Under the pieces are notes generated by a model. It made no database searches and had not been told where the DNA came from. It saw only the letters and a program-made list of their open reading frames with translations. This document shows, in pieces, positions 26,400 to 46,440 of a stretch of 64,000 nt of DNA (positions are counted from its first letter, which is position 1; each line of letters begins with the position of its first letter). The position numbers were made by a program, and so were the translations under genes. This DNA is from Setophaga petechia (taxonomy: Eukaryota > Chordata > Aves > Passeriformes > Parulidae): assembly GCA_024362935.1 (NCBI GenBank), contig JANCRA010000001.1:55249930-55313929 (forward strand), in the 5' to 3' direction.

Positions 26400-29300
26400 C
26401 TGCAAGACTAATTTGAAGCAACAGCTCATTTAATTATGCTAACAGTTACAAAAGTTCTGATTGAAAGGTAAGCAGGCTTGGATTAATTGCAAATCAGAGC
26501 TCTGTATTAATGGCAGAACAATAGTTTAACTGATGGTGGGAAGGGAAATGCTAATGGTTTGGTGACAATGACCTGTCCCTTTTGGAAAACACAGGGTCAG
26601 CTTTAAATGCCAGGCTAGTAAGAGTCATCAGCTAAAAAGTTCAGCTGTCCAAAAAATCTTGAATTGTGGATTGAATCAAGGGATGTAATAGTGACACTTC
26701 AACAGTTAAGGGTGGGGAAAGAATTGAATCAAATGGAAGAAAAGCCTTAAGGGTGAAAAGAAAGCTCTGTGCCAGCTGAGGAAGTCAGTCAGAGGTGAAG
26801 AGCTCTCAGTTGGGATGTCAGTACAGCCTAGTAGCTACTTCACCTCCTGCCTGGGTACCCCCCACCCTTCCTCTGCTTGGGGTCACCTTGTGCTTCTCTA
26901 CCAAACACAATGGACTTCTTCAGTAAAAAGCAATTTTAACTAATACCTAAATCTACTCCTGAAAATACAGTAGGAATCTGAAAGCTCTTATAAACATGCC
27001 ACATGTGTCCTCACCACCCAGTTCCTTCTTTCTCCTATCCTGGTACCATCTCCATATTCCCTTTGTCTGGCCAGGAATGAGAAGAAGTGCATTAGAGTAT
27101 GGGGTATGCATTAGGGAGGGGGAACAGCTGAGCTGACAGCAGAGAGGGAACTTGTTTGTGTGTATTGTGCAGCAATGCTCCCAGATAATCAAAGCACAGT
27201 GAATAAAAGCAGCTCAGTTTTACATGGATACTTATTCCAATTTATAAATGTATCTTCTTTTACATGCAGTCAGCCAAGAGGAAACCCAAACCAACTCTGA
27301 AAATCCAGATACTCCTTCACCTGAGTGTTCCTGCACTTAACATCACACACTCAGAATGGTTTTTTGTTCTTCATGATGAAGTTATAAGTTAGGGTAATGT
27401 ACCTCATGGTGAGGTTATTGAGCCATTTTTTTACAGGAGCTTCCTGAAGCCTGGCTTTATTCTTTGGACAGTTTATAATGCCTCCAGGAACAAAAATACT
27501 TCCAGCTGTGGATGGATTAACACAAGACAACTGTGTGAATAGCATTGTCCCATTCTTCCCAAGTGCCAGTAGCTGTGATGCAAGCAGGAAATAGTAACAT
27601 TCCAGTTATCAAAGGGAGAGAATGGGAACTGAAAATTTTAATTTTACTGGTTTTTAAGATGAAGAAATAATTCTAAATTATTTTGCAGTCAGTAGTTAAC
27701 CTTTCCACATTAAGCACTTCAGAAGCCATGATAGAACACACAAATGGAGTTGCTACACTACAATATGCTTCAATAATTTATCATTTTCTGACAAGGGTTG
27801 AAAAAGGTCCAGGATATAAGACAAATCACCAACTTGCTCTTCTGTAAGTGACTTTTTTAAAAAAATGAAGATGTACCTCCAAGTGGGGCATGCAATTTTT
27901 CATTTGCCTTGTCATCTCTGTAGCTGGCAGGTAACTGTCTGCTTTCAGTCCTGGAGACTGTCTAGATTTTGTTGTTTGCCTTTTTGTTTTAATATAGGAC
28001 TAATTTTTTTCCCTCTCCACCTTTCTTTCCCCCTCCACACAGCTACACACGTATAGCAACACATTTTGCAGACTTTGATTTAATGTCAAAAGTTTGCATT
28101 GTTAATTTTTTGACTGTGGTTCAGTTTCTACAAGTCTAGTTATGGAACATTTTTCAGTTGTAATCTGCTACTCCTGGTGGTCTAATCACATACTGAACTC
28201 TATATAAATATAAATACTATATAGTTACATGCCAAGGGGTTTTTTAAATGTATTCTAGGTCATGAAGTCATCATTACTATGTGAGGTAGACAGGAAGATT
28301 TGCATTGAAGGTCAGTTGTAATTCATATTTAAATTTCAAAAGTAGCAAAAGAAATGAAGCATTTACTTCCTACAATCACTGACTTCCAGTTTATTTTACA
28401 AATTCTCCATGTGACATCACTTACCATATCCTGATGCTCTTGCCCTAATACCTGTGTATAAAAAAGTTTCCCTTTGGGATCAAACTCATTGAGATCAGAA
28501 CTGACTGTGAAACATTAACACCTGCAAGCATTTGTCCATTACTCTACTTAGAAAAATGTACCCAAAATGAAGTAATCCAAAACTAACAAAAACTACTGAA
28601 TTTCAAAGACTGAAGCAGCACTCATGTTGATAGTCAGAACTTTTATGCAATGAGATCACACTGTGAAACCATGGCCATTCAACTACTACCCCCACCCTCA
28701 GCAACACATTCAGTTCACAGACACTCTGTGAAGAGCAGTAACTGTAAATTTGCTATACACCCACATCCAGCACAAGTTTCTTGCACTGGAAAAACCAAAC
28801 TGAGCCACATCTCCTTAAACAAGAGCCTGGCTGCGAGCAGCAGCACAGCATACCTCATGGAAAGTAAAGCCCAGAAGAGGGAGAAGGAGGCAAGCCAGGA
28901 CCCTACCAAAGCCTGGAGTTGCCCTATATAAAGGGAGCAGAGCATGCTAGGAAGGTTTTTTAAGGTGTATACCCTGATGACCACTCACTTTTACAATATG
29001 TTTCCTCCTGGTTCCTAGTTCAAAGGGAATCTAATGCAAACCTATGCTCAACATCATTCATTTGGGTTTTTTCTGTCTTTTTTGTGATGTTATGACAAAA
29101 CAGCTACTGAGAGCCCTTCTGGGTATGACTTGGCCACCAGTTCCTCAGGCTTTTTCACAGCTCTGAAAACCAGTTGTGCCCCACAGCTGTGTTGTTCCTG
29201 GGAGATAAGAAACCATGAAAGTGTTTGTAAAGTGACAGCCTTGCAACATGGTGCCAGAGCAATGCCTGATCTTTCATATCCCAGCTCACAGCCATGGCCA

Positions 29301-29985
29301 GCTCCAGCCCTGTGTTGGTTTTGAAAACAAGCAAGCTTTGGAGTCAGCAGTCTCAAACTCTCAGATTCCTGCGCCAAACTGTTCTCCAAGGCCCGAAATC
29401 AGATGGGAGGGGGCATTTCCTGGGCTGCTGTATTGACCCTGAGTGAGGGACCCTCAGCCACAGGGTCCCTCTGCCAGGTCACCCCCACTCAGTGCCACAA
29501 TCACACCACCTGCCTGGCCTTGCCTTTGTCTAACAGAGGAGCAACAGGAGATCATCCTTTAGAACAGAGGGTTGGTTTTGGGTATGGAAATTATAAAATA
29601 GCTCAAGTGGCAAAAAGGGAGAGCAGCTCCCCATGGATGGTTTGCATCAGCTCTGTGCAGCACACTGTGGGGAAATCCATGTGGGCTCTGACTGCTGCTG
29701 TGCGCATGTGAGGAGTCCAGCATCTGCATTTTACCTGCTGTCTGCATTTCTCATCTTACTCAGTCTTATTAAAGCAATCATTAAGCTATTTGTTGCTAGG
29801 CCTTACCTCTCTTTCTCTTCCTTCCCTCCCCTCAACCCCTCCTCTAGAGCAGAACAGCTGCCCAGGTTGCAGTAGTTACCAAATAAAATAAAGGGTTATT
29901 TTGGTTTGAATTTGTAAGGGAAAGAGGCTCACAATGTATGTTGCATCCACATGTACGTGTCAGTTTGTTCCCAGAAGCGACATTT
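26400..29985. other. LSM6-LTR intergenic region
   Basis: About 3.6 kb with no supportable exon. Short open frames on both strands (for example near 28650-28931 and 29090-29389) have no recognisable domain. No repeat family was recognised by eye. Confidence 0.5.
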
Positions 29986-30296
29986 TGTTGTCTTACACAG
30001 CAAGAGTTCTATTATCACTACAGTGCAAGGATTCCATATCACCAGAGTTTCCTACCTCCTCGATGTTTCTTGTAGGCAGCTCCTCTAAGCACTGACTGTT
30101 CCTGGTCCTTGCAGCAGCCATCTGACTTCAGATCCCACCAATCCACTCTTTTATACCACTGTTCTTATTGGCTACAGGTGTGGCCTGTTAGCATCAGGCC
30201 TGCTCCTGATCTTTAGTAATTGGTTCAGCTGCGATTCGTTGGGGGATAAGATTACATTCTATACCACCTTCACTTACCCATCTGTATACCCCTACA
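29986..30296. mobile_element. Solo LTR of an endogenous retrovirus, copy 2
   Basis: A 311-bp element that begins TGTTGTCTTA and ends CCCCTACA, flanked by a perfect 6-bp target-site duplication, ACATTT at 29980-29985 and 30297-30302. It aligns end to end with the LTR at 16732-17031 in the same orientation. The central part from the CTCTAAGCACTGACTG stretch onward is nearly identical. The different target duplications show that these are two independent insertions, not a segmental copy. No internal viral sequence remains. Confidence 0.9.
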
Positions 30297-30302
30297 ACAT
30301 TT

Positions 30303-31010
30303 TAGTCACTGTCACACTTCAGTAAGTGACAGAAGAACAGAAAGAAGAGTCAACTGGATAAAAGTGGAAGGACCTGTCAGTACTTTTGCCAACCCTAGTT
30401 TTACCTAACTATCAGAAGTATCAGAAAAACATCCTGGTCTCCCCAAAGACAGAGGCACAGGCATGCATAGGTCAGCCCCTGAGATGCTAGTTTGGGGATA
30501 GTTCTCCATTCTCCCTTTGGGACTACCATGGGTTTTTAACCACTCATCTCACAGCTGGACACTGCTCTTTGTTTTAAAGATGACTTGAAATATTCTTAAA
30601 TGAGGTGGTGATGCCAGCTTTGCTGGTTTAATGATCAGTTCCTTGTGATCTGAACTCAGATGTTGCCACCTTCAAGCTCTCTACTTGATCAACCTGCCCA
30701 CTCTTCCCTAAGCCCCTCAAACTTTGTTCACAGGACTCAGGTAGCTGCCATCTGACCAGGAGGAACTTCTAAGTCATTAAAACCCTTATTATCTTGCAGC
30801 AGCGAAGTATTTCCCAACCTGTCAATGAAGCAACAGGCTTGCTCTGGAGTGTCAGCTCTGAGTTTCTTATGTCCATGCCCATATTGCATCTTGATCTCCA
30901 CTGCACCCGCTCCACATCTGCTGGCCCTGTTGTGCCCTGCTGATGTGGAGATGTAGAAGCAGCCTGCAAGAAGGACAGAATTTCTGCACCAGAGAACCTG
31001 CAATGTTATG
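30303..31010. other. Short intergenic stretch
   Basis: Seven hundred bases between the LTR and the duplicated segment. A 98-codon open frame on - (30737-31033) has no recognisable product and runs into the repeat. Nothing else is seen. Confidence 0.5.
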
Positions 31011-31614
31011 GGGTTTATAATTCTTCTGTGCACTTATCAGTCACATTTCAAGTTGTATGGTTTATACTCTATCTTAATTATCAAATCATTACAGAGCATG
31101 CACAATTGTCCTAGTGTTATTTCAAGTTCCCAACTGTGGTATGTGGATTTCTTCTAGAAATCCACTACACAAATGCTGCTGGGAAAACGATAGGCAGGGT
31201 GTAAGTTGTCTTGTGTCCCCTTCTCCTGACAGCTTCCTGCTAACAAAGAAGTTTGTGACAAGAAAAAGAAAACCTCTCTCCAGGTCCAGCAGTGCCACGT
31301 GGTCTGTCTGGGCCCCATGGTCAGAGCTGAGGCCGGCTGAGCTCAAGTGACTCCAGCAGGTCACAGCCCCGGCCAGAGGAGGCTGAGGCAATGCTGTCCT
31401 GGTGGGTGATGCAACCCAAGGTTCTGAGAGGGTTGTATTTCTTCCTGGAAACATCTGCCTGTCACTTGGCATTTGAATGAGCAGTTGGAAGCTGCTGGTA
31501 GGTGCTCATGTCACGGTAATGACTGTGACAGGCTTTTTCCATCTCAGAGGAGGAGATGGTTGTGACATTTGCTTTGACTGTGGCTTTGAAGCCACGGAGT
31601 TCCTGTGTTTGAGA
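31011..31614 (+). repeat. Duplicated 0.6-kb segment, copy A
   Basis: This segment recurs at 46435-47043 in the same orientation. From about 31160 to 31600 I count roughly a dozen differences over about 440 bp. The first 150 bp are more diverged. It is not CR1 and does not have clear LTR termini or target duplications, so I cannot name a family. It may be a low-copy segmental duplication or an unclassified repeat. Confidence 0.85.
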
Positions 31615-33240
31615 GCAGGCAGTGAGGATAAATGCTGTGTAAGGCTGTATGTCAGATCAGCCCAGCAATTAACACTGTCCAGGCAGTGCCATCTGACTGC
31701 TGCTGCTGAACCTGTGACCAGCAGCATACCCTGCCCTGCCCTGCCAGAGGCTGCTGCAGTCTTGGAAGTGAGCATGGACAGTTCAGTCCTGCCCTACATC
31801 CTCTGGTGTTACACAGGGGCTGGATCTGTTTGAGCCTCTTCTGCCCATAGCTCTGCATGGTTCTCCAGGGAACACCAAACACTGCTGTTTCAGTTTCTGC
31901 ACTTGGCCACTTTTCCCTCTTTTCCAGGTGGGAATCAGTGGAGAAGTAGCAGTTGCTGATTTTAGGAATAAGTTAGGAAGACAAAACCATAAGAGATTAG
32001 CTGGTTTCAGAAAAGGATTAGTCATCAATACAGCATAAAGTTGTTCTCTTTCGTGTATGAAGGATGGGCAATTACAAGCTGGAACAGAATGAAGAATGCA
32101 AACTTGTCCTTCCTCCCCCTGAACTATGCTCTGCTTCCCCTGAGTAAAGGAAAGAAAACTACAAAACTTACATTATATCTTGAAATTCAGTGATTTTAAG
32201 GCATCTTTCAAATGCAGAGGAGAGCAAGCTGATGAGAGCCCAGTACCACCCGTTTCCATACTTTTCAACCAGTTTAACTGCTGAGAGCTGGGCTGTCAGC
32301 AGCAGAACCTCAATGCCAGCCTGGCATTTTGAGTCTTTTTCAAAAGACAGGCTGCAGAGCAGGGCAGGCTGATGGGAACAGTGCTAATACGTGAAACATC
32401 TGCAAACTTGCTCCCAGTTTTTGGGGGTTGTGCCAGGCAGAGGTCACCAGGATGCCCCCTCTGGACAGCCTCACACAATGGTCAGTTCCCAAGCAGGATC
32501 ACAGATAAGGCACAACTGGCAGGAATGAGCCACTGGCCCAGAGCTGGGTGAGCCTGGTGATGGAGGCCAGGTCATCAGAGGGCCCTGATCACCAGAGCAG
32601 TCTGCAGTGACAAGGGACAGGATCAGCTCTGCCACTGACTGCCAGCACAGCTGCAGCAAAGCTCGGGCAAGGAGCTGACAGCCTGGACATGAATACAGCT
32701 CATGTGCTGGGGGACAATCACACTTGTCACATGCTTGGTCCCCTGTGCCAGCTTCAGGGGATTTGTGGGGTGTTGATGGCTCCTTCTGGCAAGGCTGGCA
32801 CATGGGATGAACCTTCCCAGCCTTTGTAGCAAAATTCTGCTTTTACTGCCAAAATTAATCCCATGTAAGTATGAGAGACAGGGCACGCTGCTGGGGGCAC
32901 ATGGAGGGGGCTGATGTGGCTTGGCTTGGCTTTGCTTTGCTTCAGCATGGAAGAGGGGATGTGTGTGTGGGGAGAGTAACAGGGGAGTAACAGTCCCATC
33001 ATCCTACACCTCTGCAAAGGAGTTTCAGGGCGTCCTACACAAACCCCATTATTTGCTGTGGGTCTCCCACTCCCTTCCCTGCTAGTTGCCTTTCTTTTCA
33101 TTGAAGTAACTTGGACATTTGACACACACACATAAGGAAAAAAAAAATAAAAAAGAGAAAAGAAAAAAAGGATGTGAAGAAAAACCCTGATATGATTAAA
33201 GCAGGATTTGGGCACTGGCAGAGAGCTGCCGTGGGTATTA
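31615..33240. other. Region upstream of REELD1
   Basis: No exon is recognised. The only simple sequence noticed is an A-rich stretch at 33138-33172. Open frames on - at 32471-32803 and 32754-33266 are moderately long but show no domain. Regulatory DNA for REELD1 could lie here, but no specific element was identified. Confidence 0.45.
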
Positions 33241-33289
33241 GCAGTAACAGCTGCTGCGCTTCCCATTAGAGGAGCAGGCGAGGAAGGTC

Positions 33290-33500
33290 CCTGAAAGGAT
33301 GGGTCTTGGGCAGGCTGGCAGGGCAGTGGTGGCAGCGAGCCCGGCAGCGAGCGTGTCCCAAGGTAAGCGCCGGCGGCACCGGATCAGCCCGGGCGGCCCC
33401 GGGGAGCAGCGCTGCTCCGCCGCGGGAATGGGCACAGCAGGGCGGGAGGGGAAACAGCACAGCCGGGGCAACACCCGAGGGAGAGAGCTGCTGCTCGGGG
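33290..33500 (+). promoter_or_regulatory. REELD1: Small CpG island and probable noncoding first exon of REELD1
   Basis: GC- and CpG-rich DNA begins about 1.2 kb upstream of the REELD1 coding start. A strong donor, CCAAG|GTAAGC, ends a putative exon at 33362. The coding exon begins at 34507 after the acceptor ttgctgtag, one base before its ATG. Joining the two gives CAAGGATGG, with A at -3 and G at +4, a good start context, which supports the pairing. The exon's 5' end is unknown. Confidence 0.55.
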
Positions 33501-34507
33501 CTACTGCCATGAGCTCCTGCGAGAAATCTTATCCAGCAAGGACTGTTTAGGGATGCCCAGAAGGGAGGCTGGCTCCATAAAGAGGAGACATCCTGCTGCT
33601 GGTCCAGCAGGTCTGGGAGAGTTAGCAAATGCTCCTGTGATTCTCACGAGCATCTTCTGGCACACAACTGGTTGGAGGAGCAGGATGCTTGGCTGTGGAA
33701 GGTTAAACTGCATCCATCTGCTTGCTGCTTTAGGCTGGGCATGAATTGTTCCGCCTGCAGTGGTGCTTTGTTAGTCAGGTGGCAAGTTTCAGAGGTGCTT
33801 GAGAGGGAGGTGTAAGTTAGACCTCCTCAGCCTCTGCTGCCTCTGATTTATTTACATTTACTCATTGACTAAGTGTAATGACATCTAAGGCAGCATGTTA
33901 AAAGAAGATGGTAGAAAGTGCTACATTAAAATCAGAAGCACCTGCTTTGTGATATCCATTACAATAAATGCCACACACTTATCCTTCATCTTCACTTTGA
34001 AAAGTGCATTTTGAAAAAGCAGAATGGCACAATACTCTGTTCAGTCTGGAAATGTGTTCTGTGCTGTCACCGCAGGGATGAGTCTCTGTGATGGCAGGCA
34101 GGGACAGGCTCTGCCCTGGGCACCAGCCCCATATGTGATGGGGCCTGCAGCAACTCTGCAGGTCCAAAGGGCAGATGTTTCCCCTATTGATCAGGCTAGG
34201 ATTTGGGCTGGGAGTGGTGAAGGGTGATGAGTGTGGCTGTACAGAGCCTGCTCCTCCTCCTCAAACCCACAAGACTTTTTAAAGCAAATCTTTTCTGGCT
34301 GCACCCTCCATGAGCAGATTCACAGGAAATCCATCCTCTTCTGGGGGGCTCTTCCCTCTGCCAGCCTGAACAGTTCACTTCAGAATGTAAATGCTGTGGA
34401 TTCCCAAAATGGCTCCACGTGACACAGAGATCACTTATTCCCTTTTGTTTAAAGACAGTGGGAAGCCATTGCTTTGAAGTGAAGTCCAGGTTGTTTCTTG
34501 CTGTAGG

Positions 34508-41901
<7,394 letters not shown>

Positions 41902-42065
41902 TCCCTGTTTGTGCTGCTGTGCAGGCAAACAAACCCAAAGCAGCCAGTTCAGACAGAGGTGTTAGGCAAAAGTATCTAAACTACAGCTGCTGGGAAAATT
42001 GAAGCTGATAGATTGCTCAGTGTGTTAAACTTACTGCAATTAATATTGTATATCTGCTCATTAGC

Positions 42066-42084
42066 TGTCACTGTGGCAGTGACA
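42066..42084. repeat. Small perfect stem-loop
   Basis: Arms TGTCACTG (42066-42073) and CAGTGACA (42077-42084) pair perfectly over a 3-nt loop. It lies in the expected REELD1 3' untranslated region, 165 nt after the stop. Confidence 0.7.
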
Positions 42085-42312
42085 TACACTTCTTCTGTTG
42101 CCTTAAGGGTGTAGCCAAAAATAGAAATTCTTTCTCTGCACTGTGGTATTGACTCCTGTTTAATCTCAGAAAAAAAGTTTCTAGTGTTGTATTTCTTTCT
42201 AGGAACTACAAACCCAACCATTCTCATTTAAGAGCTTACAGGTTTGACTCCGTCCACTTGGTATCCCTCAGATGACAAATATTTGCCACAAGATTTCAAG
42301 TTGCAATTTGAA

Positions 42313-42318
42313 AATAAA
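42313..42318 (+). terminator. REELD1: Candidate REELD1 poly(A) signal
   Basis: The first AATAAA after the REELD1 stop codon, 412 nt downstream. A second lies near 42925. The usage of either is inferred. Confidence 0.5.
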
Positions 42319-42428
42319 AAGCAATAACTCATTAGTGGAGAACATTGATCCCAAGAATGCTGAATTGATCCATGGAGTGAAACACAGGATGGCAGACACC
42401 AGCTTTTGGGGGAGAAACATGCCTCCTT

Positions 42429-42475
42429 ATCAGGTGCAAATGGAAGAAAATCTTTCCTGTCCATTTGCACCTGAT
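42429..42475. repeat. 16-bp perfect inverted repeat
   Basis: ATCAGGTGCAAATGGA at 42429-42444 is exactly inverted at 42460-42475 around a 15-nt loop. Pairing continues imperfectly outward on both sides. It lies about 110 bp after the first candidate REELD1 poly(A) signal. Confidence 0.9.
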
Positions 42476-42499
42476 GAAGAAGCTTGTTGAAGCCTAACA

Positions 42500-44737
42500 G
42501 CCAACATTTATTTAGTCTTTTACTTTGAGTCAGCTCAGTGACACTGTGCAGAAGCACAGACTGAGAAGTACCCTTCCCAGGTCACTTTGGAGATGCCCTG
42601 CAAAGGCTGCATGGGAAGTTAACAGCATCCTTGTGTTCTGAGTTTGTGCAAACTTCTCTCTGACCCTGTGGTTTTCTGCAGGAGACCCCTAAAGCAGCTC
42701 TTGGAAAACAGCATGATTCTGGACACCTCCTAAGAAGGAGAGGTGACAACATCAAGGGTAAATTTTATTTTACTGCAGCTTTAAAAGAGCCAGAAATTGA
42801 CCTGATAATGATACTCCTGAGATGTACATTTTAGAGCCTTTTAGAGAGCAGGAATTGACCCCTCTGGTGTCCTTTTCTAGAGTGGATAAGCTCAGAGCTG
42901 ATGATTCCCAAGCCATGTAGTGGGGAATAAACTTACATTTTGGTGCTGCAGCCTAATTCACAGCCCACAGCAATCCCCCTGAACCAAGCAGATACTGACA
43001 GGACTCTGATGGTTCACCCAGCCTTGCTGGTGACAGCTTTCCCTCTGTCAGGAGGGCCCTGTGGCCATCTCCAACTATTGCCCATGTCCATGCTGGATAG
43101 TCAGTCAAAGCCCTGCTCTCACATCGTCCCTTGCCTCGCCACTGACTTCAGAGGAGACAGGGGGGACATGAGTTCTGCTCCAGCTCCAGCATGATGCACA
43201 GAGTGCAGCTTTTGTTAACAGTGCCTTCATTAGCACTCAGAAAGAGCTGGTTTCTGACCATACTGCTGCACTGTGATTTGTGCTGCACACATGGACAAGG
43301 TTTTATCAACTCCACTTCTAGGCCTGGGCAAAAGAAATGAGTAAAAAAGAAGTGTACTCACAAATGCAGCTTGCAGAGATGAGCTTGATGCTCTTAACCA
43401 GGGCACTTTGAAGAGAAGGGCAACTGCACCATAGCCTTTTGCTGCAGAGAAAACAAGGGCAGTGTTGTAATTGAAAAGACAAAGTTTGGTTTAGGACTCA
43501 GAAGGATGCCAGGTGAATGGTTTTATATTCACTAATTGAGTTTATGCCCTAGCTACTAGTAAGTTTCTTGGTTTTTAAGCACACATCTAGACACTTACAA
43601 TGGCATTCCTCTCCTGTGTCATGTGCCTTAGAAAGAAATCATGTTTCTGTAACCCAGTACAGCTGAACTGTGTAGTGACTAAACCAGACTGCATTCAAGT
43701 CATTGTTAATGCAGCCAAAAAAAAAAAAATCCTAATTAACTGAGAAAATAGGTCAACAAATTCTTAAATATTTAAAGAACTATCACATATTATTTTAAAA
43801 AGTTTCTTATGATGGCATAGCTGTTTATGAATAAATTACAAATACCTGTGGCCTCTTTCGCTGTTTCTCTAGGATTAATGTTACCAGACTGCTCTGGCTA
43901 TAAAACCAGAACCTTCCTCTCCTCAGCTCTTTCCCCACAACCCAACACTGCTTCTTTCTAGGCTGACTAGAGCAAGGGAAGGCCTCATGGAGGTGTTTGA
44001 TTGGGAGAGTGGCACTTCAACACCATTCTGCCTTCTGCCAAACCCTGCCTTCTGCTAAATTGATGTGCTCCAGTGTTATTAGTAGTAAGACCAGTAATGG
44101 TGAGCTCTGAGGGATACAGTTCCTCTGAATTAGTAATGAGTTTTGCTACTTTGCAGCTCTCTTGGCTGAGACCTAAAGTGCCTGTGTCTTTTTCTTGACT
44201 TCTGAATGATGTTCTGTTTGTTGTAGTTGCCATGACAGGAGGAATGGAGGTCTTATCTCTTCTTAATGCTGTTAAAAACACGAGCACTGGTTCATTTATT
44301 AAAAGACACACCATTCAAACATCCCCATTCTTAACTGACTTGCCTTATATGGAAATTCGTCTGTGCTCACGCTTGTAACAGATTTCTGAGAAAAAAAATG
44401 TCAGAATTAGGGAAACAAAGGCACAAACCATTCTAATATTTACTGAAGAGACAAGTGAAAGGCTTGCCTTATTTCCCTCTCTTGGTGAATGACAGGGCTG
44501 GTCACAGATGTTCTGCTGGAACTGGGGATTTCAGTTCCTCCAGGGCAGCTCAGCCTGCAGGCACCTGTGGGCCAGGCTGGCATCCCTCAGTGAAGTGACA
44601 TGGGTTTGGGTCAGAAGTATTGAAAGCAGCTAATGCACACCTATCCTGAGCCTGTCTCCCCACCAGCCAAACAGGCATCAAACATAGTTTTGGCAGTAAA
44701 AATGCCTATTGCAATGCTTGAGCTACACTTACTCAAG

Positions 44738-44768
<31 letters not shown>

Positions 44769-46170
44769 GAAATAACAAAATGTAATGTGGAGAAGTTGCA
44801 CTAAGCAAGAGAGCTGATCCAAAGCTTGGACATCACAGACACTTCCAGCACTGGTTGAGTTGTCACTAATAAGCAAAAAAAGCCAGACATGCACCAATTT
44901 GGCCAGCTCCAAAAAGGCTGACAAGACTCATAGGAGAAGCCCCAGGGCCCTGTGGGCCCAGCAATCACAGTCAGCAGGGATGTGCCAGCTCAGGCTCTCC
45001 CAGACCAGTGTGGGATGCAGCCCCAGGCCTTTCAGAGATCTTGGCCAGCCCTTTCGGCACAGTTTCTGCAAATAGTCAGGACCACAAAACCAAGGAAGGC
45101 AAAGCAGCAAGGTCAGGAACCCAGAGAGTAAAACATTCAGCAGGTACATGTGTTATTTATTCGCTCAGATTTAAATAATAATGACAAATGCCTGTAAAAA
45201 AGCAAAGGAGAAGTTCTAACAATTTCTGCAACATTCAGCTCCAAAAAGACAGCTGCTTAGCAGCAAAAACAAACGACAAAGTAGCAGCCTGACCTGCAAA
45301 GCTGGTGAACAGCAGAACAGACCTCTCACTCCTCCTGGCAAGCTGGACCCTTTCACTGCCCCTGCCAGGCCCTAAAGGCTCATTGTGTCTGGGAGCTCTA
45401 CAGGACTCCCTTCCTTCCTTTGCCTTCTTTTCTCTCTCCTGCCAGCTTGTCCAAGGCTAGGAGAGGGCAGAGAAGGACTTGGGGAGTCACAACTGTCCCT
45501 GGACCAGAAACTGCTCAGAGATGTCTCCCAGCCCATCTTGCCACGGAACTGCTTCCCCTCCACAGGTCTTGTCTCAGCAGCCCTTCTTCCTCATTAGTGT
45601 GTGTGTGACTCTCTCAATAAAACATTTTGCTACATGATGTATGAAGGACCGTGTCTCAAACCACATTTTACTGTATATTTAAGTGCATGTTTTGCTGATT
45701 TACTACTGTTCTAGAGAATGTCTCCCTCCCTGAGCAGGGCAGGCCCGTAAAGGATACATCAGCTCTGACTAATGATTATTAGTACATCCCAAGGTTATGT
45801 CCCACAATCAAATAATGTGTAGGAGGGAAGAGAGACTCCAGCCTGCTCGGCTGAGGACAAAGATCACAGATAGTCTCTTTCAATCTTCAGATTGCAATAT
45901 CCATTACAGATTGCCACCTTCTAATGTCAAAGTATAATTTGTTGTTGAGAAAATGTGTTGCTGTTCCAAAGGTGAGTCAAAGATCAGCCTGGCTGTATAT
46001 CAGTGCATGTTGATGTACATTAAGAACTGACGGCCAGGTACCAAGGACATCGGGCAGCTGGTGCAGAGGGAACGGCAGCAGACGTGACTCGCTGATCCTT
46101 CCTGTGCAAACACACGGCCCCGAGTGGGAAAATATTTAACCCAGTCGAAGTGAGGTGTCACCAGTAATTG
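42500..46170. other. REELD1-downstream intergenic region
   Basis: No coding exon is recognised. A 29-base poly(A) run lies at 44738-44766. An AATAAA at 45616-45621 follows a pyrimidine-rich stretch (45400-45600) and could end an unannotated + strand transcript, but no splice structure supports one. The rest shows nothing. Confidence 0.5.
44738..44766. repeat. Poly(A) run
   Basis: An unbroken run of about 29 A in intergenic DNA. No retroposon body or target duplication was recognised around it. Confidence 0.85.
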
Positions 46171-46179
46171 CCTGTGTCT

Positions 46180-46440
46180 AAGGCAGCCCCGACGCGACGC
46201 GTCAGAGGCAGCGGCTGCCTGCAGCGGTGTCTGCCCGGGCGGCTCCGGGCAGGAATCGCGCATTCCCCGCGTTCCCGGGAGCATCCGTGCGGGCCCCCGG
46301 GATCCATCCCCAGGCATTCCCCGGGGCCGCCCCGCGCTCCCGCCGGCCGCCGCCAGGGGGCAGCGTTGTCGCGGCGATGGCGGCCCCGCGGCCCAGGCCG
46401 GTCCCGGCGCGGAGGGGAGCGCTCGGGCGGGGGAGGGTTT
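46180..46440. promoter_or_regulatory. Orphan CpG island with CTCF-like and YY1-like sites
   Basis: A dense CpG stretch 4.3 kb after the REELD1 stop and 2 kb past the 3' end of the acrosin-type gene, so it is not at the 5' end of any recognised gene. It contains CCGCCAGGGGGCAGCG at 46350-46365, a close match to the CTCF core, and GCGATGGCGGC at 46374-46384, a YY1-type motif often found just after a start site. Frames such as 46227-46550 (+) cross from the island into the repeat and are not credible genes. Confidence 0.7.
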
